The notes under the pieces are model-generated. The model had not been told where the DNA came from and did not search any database. It saw nothing but the letters and a program-made list of their open reading frames with translations. A stretch of DNA of 63,199 bases from assembly GCA_038093975.1 (NCBI GenBank), contig JBBPTG010000146.1, forward strand, positions 1 to 63,199, read 5' to 3'. Below, piece by piece: positions 54,956 through 63,199 of this stretch. This stretch comes from Chalciporus piperatus. Its lineage: Eukaryota > Basidiomycota > Agaricomycetes > Boletales > Boletaceae. Made by a program: the position numbers and the translations under genes. The first letter of the stretch is position 1. Every line of letters starts with the position of its first letter.

Positions 54956-55001
54956 ATCCAGTCATTCCAGTAACTTCAGACTTTTTGCAGTGTTGCTGAT
55001 G

Positions 55002-58000
55002 AGTTGGGATTACTTATTTCATCCGGAATATAAGCACGAGAGCAAAGATAGTTAATCAATGCCTCTCCCCCTTCCCTGGTTATGCGTTCGATCTCGTCTT
55101 CCAAAGGGTCAGAGTCGGGCATGGAACCTGGGATCGGTTGTTCACGCTGCGGTTCTCGTGATGGTTCACCATGTCCAATTAGCTTTTCCCAGCGAGATCT
55201 CTTCTCAATGTCCTTAATTTGTTGTAAAGGATGACGATCTTCGCCATAGACGTTCCCAGGACGAGTAGGGGGTCGGCGTTCACGTTGAGATCGGCGAGGT
55301 GGGGCATCAGGTGGTCCAGCTGGTGGACGAGCAGATGGCGGTGTGACTGGAGGTGCAGGCGGAGGTGCCGGTGGGGTTTCCGGGCGTGCTGGCTGGGGAT
55401 CAGGGGCGGGTTTAACCGCACCAGACTGATCGTCAGAAGAGTCAGAGTCTGTAGACTCGTTTTCATCATCGGTGTGTCGATGTGTTTCAGTGGGTGGGTG
55501 ACTTACAGGCCTGTGAGGGCGTGCACCGGGACACTTAGGAAACAAATGCTCATCAAAGATGGCATGTGCTGACGTGTGCATGGAGTTGTTGGGGCGCATG
55601 AAAATGTAGTTGCGCTCACTACCAGGGGCAACACCGAGATAAATCATCAATTGTGACTTTGGTTGTAGTTTCCCTTTGCGAGTTTCATCGGGAAGATGCA
55701 CATAAGCACCACATCCGAACACTCTTAGGTGGGAGACGGAGGATTGTTCCCCTGTAAGTTTCTCCATAGGGGTCTTCCAGTTTAACCTAGCCATTGGTGT
55801 ACGATTGTACACATGGGATGCATGCGTTAGAGCGAATTCCCAGTAAGAATCAGGTAGGCAAGCGTGTAAACGCATCGCCTGTGCTTTGTCCATTAGTGTG
55901 CGGATTAAGCGTTCCGCACGCCCGTTCTGCTGATGTGCGTATGGGGCAGACTGTTGAATACGGATGCCTTCATCGCGCATGTATTCCGTGAATGCCTTGG
56001 AGGTATATTCGCCTCCGGCATCGGATTTCCAAGCCTTTACTTTGGTGTTGTACTGTGTGCGGACGAAAGCAATAAATTGTTTGACCATTTTAAGGGTCTG
56101 GTCCTTGGTGCGTATAAGGGCGAGCCAGGACATCGATGTGAAGTCATCGTAGAATACGACCGCGTATTTAAACTTATGGTATGATTCTATCTCAAACGAC
56201 TTGAGATCGGAGTGAATCAACTCAAAAGGAGTGCTTGCACGCGTCTCAGTATGAGGAAACGTCCTGTTTGGCTGTTTGCCGAGTTCGCAACCGGGACAAA
56301 TGGGAGGATTGGACGGAATATCAACGTCCGGGAAATCTTTGAGATATTTGCGTGCGGCTTTTAGCACGTCACGCGAGGGATGACCGAGGCGGCGGTGTAG
56401 CAAGTCGTAGTCCACAGTGGCCATGCTGATAGGCTTGGCATGTGGTTTGACGGTTGGTGCTTTGATCCAGTACATGGTATCACGACCATGTGAGTGAAAC
56501 GATAGTATGGTCTTTTTAATGCAGGTATCATGAAATTCGATACCGTTCGGAACAGCTTTCAGTGTAAGACACTGATCTTTGAGGAGTGTACCCATCGAGA
56601 TAAGTTTGATGTTACAAGTGGGCATGTATATGGTCGGCGATAACCGCACGGTGTTCCCATTGAACTCCACAATCACTGTGCCGATGCCAAGAATTGGCGC
56701 ACGACCGTTCGCTGTCTGTGAGTACTCTGGCTTGGTGAAAGCATTGTACTCTGCGAAATCGTTCATATTATTTGTAAAATGAGCCGAAGCTCCTGAATCT
56801 AGCAGCCATAGGTCTGCTGGTGTATCATACACATCACTTTTTTGCTTGCCCTTATTGTTCTTTGAACAGTTATCACACAGTGAAAACGGGGTAGCAGCAG
56901 ATTTATTCGTATCTACTACATCAGACATATTGTTACGCAATATAAAATTCTGAGGCGAACGCCGCACGTCAGTGTCTGTGTAGAGAAAAAGCGGAAATGG
57001 GACAGACCAAATGTTCGCGGCCCCAAAGTCGAAGTACTGCGAGATAAACTCATCAGGTAGTTCGTCGCCCAAGGAGACGGTATTCTCATTTTCCGCTTCA
57101 TACTCCTCGTCGAGGGGCATGATGGAAGCGATCTCCATCTCCGTGTCTTCGATCGTTTCCTCCAGGCGCTCTAGAAGAGAGCGGGAGGGCGTTTCGTGAA
57201 TTCGGGAAAAACCAGAGGGGCCGAAATAGGCCGCACCGAGCTGGTTCTGGAGAGTCCTATGGTCATTGACCGGATAGGACATAGAGGCGCCATCCTTCTT
57301 GTAGAAGGGCAAACGTGGGAGAGAGACGTGGGTCTCGTAGTCGATGTGGCGGTTAGCCACTGGGTCGAGCGTACGAACTGTCTCGATGGTAGGGGTTACA
57401 CCCAGCCAGTCCGCGAGGGAGATGGCGTTCTGGGTGTGTGGAAATGCGGGAGGCCCATAATGGTGGGCGCCAGTAGTGTGCGCAATGGATCGAGGGTCAA
57501 CGGTGGGAGAGGTGAAGATGGTGGAGACCGGGCTTAGCACCGGAGCATTGGAGAATGAGGAGAAGGCGAAGGACGCTGATGCGTCGTTCGCATTGGCGCG
57601 ACGTTCATTGCGCTTCTTCTTGCCCTTCTCCGAGCTTTTACCTTCTCTGCGCTTCTTCTTCTTCTGCTCGCCTTCCGGCTTCTGCGAGGCAGAGGACTCC
57701 TGTTGTTGATTAAACTTGGGGTCGTCCCCCTTCCACTTAACAGCGGAGATCTGATTTGCCTGCTGAGCAGGCTGCACATTCTTCGGTGCACGTCTGGAGA
57801 TGTGCTGCTGGTAGGCAGCGACGACGCATTGTTCGATTTGCACCAGTGTAGGTACAGCGACGGCGGGAGTGGGAGGTATGGTGGTGGCGACGGCAGTGGG
57901 TACGGATCTCTCATTGACTGATTTCACGACATAGTCGGCGTAGGCGGGTAGCTTGGCCAACACGAACATCCGTTGGATGTTTTCTGGGATCGTATACGTC

Positions 58001-58428
58001 AGCGTATTAAGCTTAGCGAAGGAGCTGTTGAGGGCAGCGAATGTCTTCCCCGGATGATCTTCCTTGGGGAAGTTAAGCGCAAGCATCCTCTGTATCTCCG
58101 TATAGGCTGCGGCGTCCAACGTAGAGTCGTAACGCGTTTTGATCGCGTTCCAGAGTGCGGCGGAGTCGGGATAAGTAGCGAGAGGAAATTGGCTTGCGAC
58201 GTGCGTTTCCAGGCGCATGCGTATGGAGCCGAGGACCTTGTCATCGTTGTCTTGCCATGCATCGATTTGGGCTTGCGTTGCAGGCGGGTTGTCTGTGATG
58301 GAGGGGACATCGCGTACCATAACTTTCTGCCATAGGCCTTGGGAGTGGATATAGTCCTGCATCTCCTCGGCCCAGCGAGGATAGTTGGTGCCGTTAAGGC
58401 GAGCAATCTCCTTGAGTGCGGAAGACAT
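55002..58428 (-). CDS. Copia Gag-protease-integrase polyprotein, truncated
   Basis: ATG at 58428 gives MSSALKEIARLNGTNYPRWA, a UBN2-type Gag start, followed by LWNAIKTRYDSTLDAA. A basic Lys/Arg region (KKKKRREGKSSEKGKKKRNE) replaces the usual CCHC knuckle, which I do not find. Protease has LWLLDSGASAHFTNNMNDF. A GAG-pre-integrase zinc module (RLGHPSRDVLKAARK, CPGCELGK) leads to integrase with HSDLKSFE, KSDAGGEYTSKAFTEYMRDE and QQNGRAERLIRTLMDKAQAM (D-D-E). The tail is Pro-rich (PPAPPVTPPSARPPAGPP). The frame reaches the junction at ISNPNS and reads a few codons of the foreign repeat before a stop at 54976. Confidence 0.9.
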
Positions 58429-58705
58429 AGTGGAGTATCTAGTGGGATGAGGCGTCAGCGTTGCCTTTATCAAAGAGAGAAAAAAAGGAGCGGGTGAGAC
58501 CGTGTCAGCTTGAACGCTCAGAGCCCATACCCTAGGGGGACATAGTCTCCCCATGGGACCTGACTCATTGTGGTCATGTCCCTTCTGAGCGTGACCGCGT
58601 CAAGAGGGATGTCCGGCGGTAGAACCGCGCAGAACGACCAAATGTTCTTGTTAGGCAAGAACACCAGAGTAGTCAGTGGCGCTTTCGCGCACAGCTGAGC
58701 TACCC

Positions 58706-58718
58706 AGGGCTCATAACC
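58706..58718 (-). other. primer-binding site of the Copia element
   Basis: On the minus strand GGTTATGAGCCCT follows the LTR end directly. It resembles the half-tRNA (initiator Met type) primer sites of Copia elements, but the tRNA match was not computed. Confidence 0.55.
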
Positions 58719-58901
58719 TGTTGAGAGGGTTCCTGTGAGGAACTACTTCTGGTGACTTACCTAGTGTTGAGATTGTTGGTAACGTCGAACATTGTGGTTA
58801 CAAGTCAAGTTGTATTGGAACTCAGATCGACTGAGTCCGAATGTGATATAGAACAAGCGTGGTAAATACCTTCTATACTGAAATGTACGCTACGTTCAAC
58901 A
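58719..58901 (-). repeat. 5' LTR of the Copia element
   Basis: 183 bases with inverted ends: TGTTGA at one border and TCAACA at the other, i.e. TG...CA. It lies directly beside the primer-binding site. The 5 bases outside (AGAAT, 58902-58906) would be one half of a target duplication; the other half is lost with the 3' end. Confidence 0.8.
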
Positions 58902-59282
58902 AGAATCAGCCCAGGATATGGGATTATCTCCGCAGTAGATTCGGAGATAGGTTTCTACTTCCTGGTTGACACATTCGGTTTCCCCATCAGATTGGGGATG
59001 GTAGGCGGTGGAGAGAGAAAGGTTGTATCCGAGGATTCGTCCTAGTTCACGAGCAAACTCAGATGTGAATTGTGGTCCTCAGTCGCTGATGATTTTGTCA
59101 TAAAGGCTGAATCTCAGATAGACTTTGTGGAAAAAGAGGGAGGCAATCCCTTCGGCGGTGACAGTTTTCTTAGTAGGGCAGAGAATTACCCCCTTTGTAA
59201 GCCCGTGGTCGACCACGACCAACAGAGAATTGAAGCCATTGGAAATGGGCAGGTCGGTGATCAGGTCACAAGACACTTGCTG
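58902..59282 (-). pseudogene. Gypsy integrase fragment with a premature stop
   Basis: On the minus strand the frame gives [40 protein letters not shown] and DKIISD, then TGA, then [20 protein letters not shown] and [20 protein letters not shown]. The family has SDRGPQF, so the Arg codon CGA has become TGA, a C-to-T change at a CpG. The left border is the Copia LTR, the right border a CATCAGGAAAAAACC terminus at 59283, so both elements landed in this integrase. Confidence 0.88.
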
Positions 59283-59697
59283 CATCAGGAAAAAACCTCT
59301 GTTCCCTATATCACTCTTTGATGATATATGGAGGTATTTGATGATATATGTTACTATATGTGTCATATGGATCCAATGGCCAGAATGCAAAAGTCCCCTG
59401 TAAAATAGCACAAAATAGCACACAAAAAGTGCCATATAGCATTATATAGTACCATATAGTAGGTGTTTTAACAGGACCAATGGCCTATGCTCAGCCTTGG
59501 CTTTTTGTGTCAGATATGCACATGCGCACATATAGTGCTATCTGGAAATGTCCAAATGTAATCTGGGACTTTTCCTTTTGTCACCATTCTTCACTCTTTG
59601 TACTCATTTGTCACACATTTAGAACGGGGAAAACGTGATTCATTTGCAGCGGCCCAAAACCAGCCCAAAAACAGAAAACAAATTACAGCAGCTACAA
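59283..59697. other. AT-rich subterminal region
   Basis: Repeated short motifs (TGATGATATATG, ATATAGTA, CATATAG) fill this 400-base stretch after the element border. No gene is visible. Confidence 0.5.
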
Positions 59698-61494
59698 CTA
59701 AGCAGGAGGAGTGTTTGGAGCTGTATCCCCAGCCGTAGATTCAGTCGTAGATTGGCCCTTGGCCTTCGCCTCAAGGCTTGCAAAGTCAAAGATGTGGTCA
59801 GTGGATGTTGAGGGAGCGATGCTGAAAATAAGGAGATGAAAAAAAAATCAGATACATAACAATAATGAGAATGAAACACAGTCATACCCAGTCTCCTCCT
59901 GGATCCTGCTTTGAAGTTGTTTCAGGTATGTTGGAGACTTTGCCTGGAACACCTTTAACATGCCCATATAGGTTTGCCATCTATTACCAGGGTGTAGAGC
60001 GTCCAACCCATCAGATGTTTTGGTAAATTACAAAAAAAACTTACTTGGTTTTGAACAATGTATCGTTGAACTCCAGAGTGGTGCCGGTTCCTATGCTAGT
60101 GAGCACACAGTTAACCTGTCAAGTCCATTGTCAGTATGTGAACTGAGAAATTGTCGAGACCTACCGCGGTTGCCACCAGGGCCATCTGACAAATGGGAGC
60201 ATTGAGGAAAGGATTGGTCGCAGTGGATCCGTATCGTTGACCCTCTGCACGGTGTCCCCACCACTGCGCCTTGATGAGCTGACCTATGATAGGATGGCCC
60301 CAAGGCTGATCATCATCACAGGTGCGTTCCTAGTATCTTCATATTCAGAGGAAACTCTGAGAAGACGAGTGAGTCACTTACCTTGATTTTGATCCCGCTG
60401 TGCAGCATCTTATGCCCATCCACCAACCACCTCACCGCATCCACCAACTCATCTCCTTTGAGTCCCCCGGGAAGTCCATATGCATGAGGAACCGCAATCC
60501 TTGCCTTGTTGATGAGCTCGCCACGTATTTGGGTCACTCCCCCCCAACACTAGGAAAGAAAATTAGTATTTCAGCGTCAATGACAATAATGCTTACATAG
60601 TCCACAAGCTTTTTCTTCTTCTTGAGGTCGCCGTCCAGCTCCTTGAGGAGGCCGTTGAGTAGCTTGTCAGGCCTGGCTGCCTCCACAACTGCCTTCCAAC
60701 ACAACTCCTCCTTCTCCATGGCTGATGGAAAGGCATCAGTGACCGAGGTATATCGGCGGATTAAACCATGGCCAAGCTTGGCTATGCGTTCGGAGCGCGG
60801 CGTATTGAAGGAACCAAGGGTGACCTTGGAAGCCTTGCCTTGTCGACCGTCAGTGAAAGCAGGAGCGGTCTTTTCTTCTACCTTGGATACGACGACGATC
60901 TGTTAGGGAGAAGATTGAATTAGCATCAACTTACAATCAATGAAAAAAAATACCTCGTCATCATTGCCGTCCACATTCTCAACAACATCCCCTCCCTCAA
61001 GTGAGTCAACGTCATCTTTCTCCTGGTCCACTTCTTCATGTGGGCCTTCTGTTTGCTCGACACCAGGCTCTGGTCCCTTGGGGTCGTCCCAGAGGTCGTC
61101 GAGGGATGAGACGGCACCTTCGCGACGCAGCCTCTTTCTTGGTGGCTGGGTGGATGGAGGAGGGCTCTCATCGTCAGTGTCGACATCACCTCCTTCCTCC
61201 TCCTGCTCGCGAGCAAGCATTGATGCCGCCCTTTTGCGGCTAGCTAGATTATTCAGAGTAGTTAGCCGGCAGCGCGTACAGCTTCAATAGTGCATGCTTA
61301 CCTTGCTTTTCCGCTTCGGCTTTGGCAGCCTCGACAGCCTTTCTTTTGGCCTCCAGCTCCTTTAACATTTTGACCTCAGAGGCGGTGAGAGCGGGCAAAG
61401 CATCCTTGGACGCAGTTTTGCTTTTCTTACCGCCTTTTGACCCCTTGGGGAGCGGGGAGGCAGCGTGTTTTTGACTTCTTGTAGTCAGAGCCAT
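59698..61494 (-). CDS. DUF6532-like protein with basic N-terminal arm
   Basis: ATG at 61494 gives MALTTRSQKHAASPLPKGSK and a Lys-rich arm with a coiled-coil-like stretch (EVKMLKELEAKRKAVEAAKA). After an intron comes an acidic, Pro-rich region with a basic PPRKRLRR signal. The C-terminal half, spread over several exons, includes KEELCWKAVVEAARPDKLLN, TQIRGELINKARIAVPHAYG, PWGHPIIGQLIKAQWWG, NPFLNAPICQMALVATAV and a last exon ending TAPNTPPA. The blocks 'R-x-x-L-x-x-K...YG', 'P-x-I...F' and 'PICQMALVATAV' fit DUF6532, a domain common in multicopy agaricomycete genes. Its function is unknown. A TAG at 59698-59700 closes the frame. Exon borders are partly approximate. Confidence 0.6.
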
Positions 61495-61744
61495 GGGGTT
61501 TTTGTTTCTAGTGAGTGCGATGGTGAAAGAAGAGGATGAAGGGGTGAAGAAAAACCAGTCCCCTACCTTGAACTTTGAACTTTGTACTTCGGCAATCTGG
61601 GATCCACCCGGTTCTGGATCGCCGTCAACTTCGCGATCTGCAGCCCTCATGCTCACATCGAGCTTCTGTTCGCTGATTAATCCATCACATTATTAGCAGT
61701 ACCATTTACAAATAGGGAGGGATTAAGGAAAGCCTACGATAACT

Positions 61745-63054
61745 CTAATGGAAAAACTCGTTTGGACCCCAACCATTCTCCCTTTCTAACCAACGATTGA
61801 ACGCCCTGTCACTCTGTAATACAAAGGAAGCCCGGGTGCCGTTGTAATGAAGATTGTAGTGGGTCGTCCCGTCTGACTGGAAAGCAGCCCAGTCGCCATT
61901 GCCCATCTCGATCACTAACCCGGGCTCACGAAGGGCCAGCGCCCCACCCTGGAATTGTCCTATGACCAATACCGCGCAAAGATTCTTGTCGCCGACATCG
62001 CGATGGCCCTGGGTACATACATTGATGTTGAGAACGAATGAGGGAAAGGGCGCCACCAGACTGCCCGGCTGACCAGGTAGTGAGTCGAGGACCTGCACCA
62101 TTGCCTGGTACTCTGCAGGTAAATGAATGCGCATCTGAAAGCTAGTTCCAGCACTCTTCCGCCCAATGTGAAGACTTGCAAGACTTACCACCTCTTCAAT
62201 CCACATGAAAACGTCCTTGAACGCGGCGCTCAGATCGTCGTACAGTTTCTGATGTTTCTCGAAATCCTGCGACATGTACGGGAGGTACTGTGAAGTATTC
62301 GCACGAGATGCTTGGACTCTTTTCAACTGATGGGGATGCTTGTCCGTTGGAGCGCCGTCCCCCTGGTTGTGGTCAAGGATTAACTGAGGTCAAACACAGA
62401 GCAGATTTGTGATCACTTACATTCGTTGCATACCGATTGTACCACGAGAAGTGGAGGCATCTGAAAGGGTGGAGATCCCGGCTGTCGCGGGACGCCAGAG
62501 TGTTGTCATTCCCCAGGCAAGCGACAAGTTTTGCTATGAGGGTGGTCTTCAGATGTTCAGGCATGGCGTTGCAAACAAACGCCATCAGCGACCCATCCGA
62601 GTTACGAATGTTCAATGCTCTACTCGGGAGCCACTCAGAAAAAGGACGAGCACTTCGTTACAGTCAACTTACCCTTGGAACGATGCGGTGGGCAACCGGA
62701 TGTATGAATTCGGGTCTTTCTTGCATCCGTCCTTATAGAACTCATCGAGCTAAAGCAAGGATGGTCAGTTCCTCGCATCGAACGGTATCGAACATAGCGG
62801 GAAAGACTCACCAATACCACAAGGTGCGCCGCATTCTCAGCTGCAACTCCCTTTGACGCCGCTTCACGTTCTGCATCAGTCCATCGAGCATTTTCGTTTC
62901 TATCTGAAGGACAAGGATTGGGTTGGTGACCTGCTGCTTGGCGATCATAACTGGTATGAATCTCTTGAACTTGATACTGGTGGGATGGATGGGTAGGTGG
63001 CGGCGTCGCCATCGGCGTGGGCAATGAGGAGGCTCCGATGAGGATAGTGGGCAT
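61745..63054 (-). CDS. TET/JBP-type 2-oxoglutarate/Fe(II) dioxygenase
   Basis: TET/JBP enzymes oxidise 5-methylcytosine or thymine in DNA. The core exon has FPSFVLNINVCTQGHRDVGD with the iron-binding H-x-D, CAVLVIGQFQGGALALREPG, LVIEMGNGDWAAFQSDGTTH and HYNLHYNGTRASFVLQSD, which supplies the distal His and the Arg for 2-oxoglutarate. Upstream exons encode HFSWYNRYATN and, after an intron, PTDKHPHQLKR and ANTSQYLPYMSQDFEKHQKL, also typical of the fungal branch. The most 5' ATG I can support is 63054 (MPTILIGASSLPTPMATPPP), a Pro-rich arm; more exons may lie beyond the window. It reads head to tail with the DUF6532-like gene, 250 bases apart. Fungal members known to me belong to families expanded with DNA transposons; the substrate of this one is untested. 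Confidence 0.8.
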
Positions 63055-63199
63055 GGAGCTGCTGCAGATTGTTATCAGCGGAAGATTGAGCTTGTCTAAC
63101 CACGAGGCCCAAATGCGTCTATTTCGTGTTGAAAGAGTAAATGACCTGGAGCTAGAATTAGCTTCATGCCCGCGTCATATACAGACTGGGCTTACCTCA

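Larger units (their letters stand above)
52693..55001. mobile_element. 2.3 kb non-coding element with 54 bp terminal inverted repeats, copy 2
   Basis: Ends are identical to those of copy 1 (CATCAGCAACACTGCAAAAA and on for 54 bases) and the modules follow in the same order and orientation: CCAGTCA array (52735-53015), three palindromes, CACATG block, a much shorter TTTTTTGTACAC array (53660-53880), and the TGACTGG array (53945-54955). Spacer sequences such as TGAATGATTATAAAATGTCA are identical in both copies, so divergence is low while array lengths differ. Flanks are a Gypsy piece (left) and Copia (right), again with no target duplication. Confidence 0.9.
55002..58901 (-). mobile_element. Ty1/Copia retrotransposon lacking reverse transcriptase
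   Basis: From right to left: 5' LTR (58719-58901), primer-binding site, and one long gag-protease-integrase frame that runs into the terminal repeat of copy 2 at 55001. RT, RNase H and the 3' LTR are missing. The upstream flank is Gypsy integrase. The frame is otherwise free of stops, so the truncation looks recent. Confidence 0.9.
59283..63199. mobile_element. left part of a putative large DNA transposon carrying DUF6532-like and TET/JBP genes
   Basis: The boundary CATCAGGAAAAAACCTCTG interrupts the Gypsy integrase frame precisely at 59283, which marks an insertion. The same 19-base end (with one A fewer) begins the 1.75 kb element at 36150. About 400 bases of AT-rich non-coding DNA with repeated ATATAG/GATATATG motifs follow, then two minus-strand genes. 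In basidiomycetes, TET/JBP genes are known to travel with KDZ-type DNA transposons; no transposase is in the window, so the class is inferred. The opposite end is not seen before the window stops. Confidence 0.5.

Overview
The window looks like nuclear DNA of a mushroom-forming basidiomycete (Agaricomycetes). Protein-coding genes are split by many 45-70 bp GT-AG introns, housekeeping genes are packed on both strands with short gaps, and the mobile elements are typical of that class: PIF/Harbinger, a chromodomain Ty3/Gypsy element, Ty1/Copia, a tyrosine-recombinase retrotransposon, and a TET/JBP dioxygenase gene next to a DUF6532-like gene. No species can be named from the sequence alone.

Region 1 (about 0-35 kb) is ordinary gene space with one decayed DNA transposon at the left edge. 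From left to right: PIF/Harbinger transposase relic (-), possible small secreted protein (+), PEX7 (-), class II sirtuin (+), two tandem genes sharing a small C2HC finger (-,-), a protein with five or six successive zinc-cluster motifs (-), secreted GH16 glucanase (-), phosphoglucomutase (-), ATP-dependent NAD(P)H-hydrate dehydratase (-), a REG1-like PP1 regulatory protein (-), VPS9 (+), a DAL5/allantoate-type MFS transporter (+), a disordered unknown protein (+), an RPP40-like RNase P subunit (-), pantothenate synthetase (-) and dolichyl-pyrophosphate phosphatase (-). These jobs are metabolic and cellular maintenance; they do not form one pathway.

Region 2 (about 35.2-59.3 kb) is a nest of mobile DNA. 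An unknown gene (35.2-38.1 kb) has two consecutive introns hit by elements whose ends begin CATCAGGAAAA. Next come a truncated satellite-bearing element, a Ngaro-like tyrosine-recombinase retrotransposon truncated at its 5' end, a 3.2 kb non-coding element with perfect 54 bp terminal inverted repeats (copy 1), a chromovirus whose 5' part is missing and which carries an extra membrane-protein ORF before its 3' LTR, a Copia fragment, a Gypsy gag-protease fragment, a second 2.3 kb copy of the 54 bp-TIR element (copy 2), a Copia element that has lost its reverse transcriptase, and a Gypsy integrase fragment.

The non-coding elements share a conserved module order: inverted arrays of a CCAGTCA-type repeat at both flanks, an array of 29 bp palindromes each followed by a 5'-splice-site-like sequence, a CACGTG (or CACATG) site, and an array of TTTTTTGTACAC-rich units. 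Thirteen 29 bp palindromes occur in the window. I consider this family, with the shared CATCAG termini, the most unusual thing here.

Region 3 (59.3 kb to the right edge) starts with a third CATCAGGAAAAA-type terminus and holds a DUF6532-like gene and a TET/JBP-type 2-oxoglutarate/Fe(II) dioxygenase gene, both on the minus strand. This pairing is consistent with cargo of a large DNA transposon whose other end lies outside the window.
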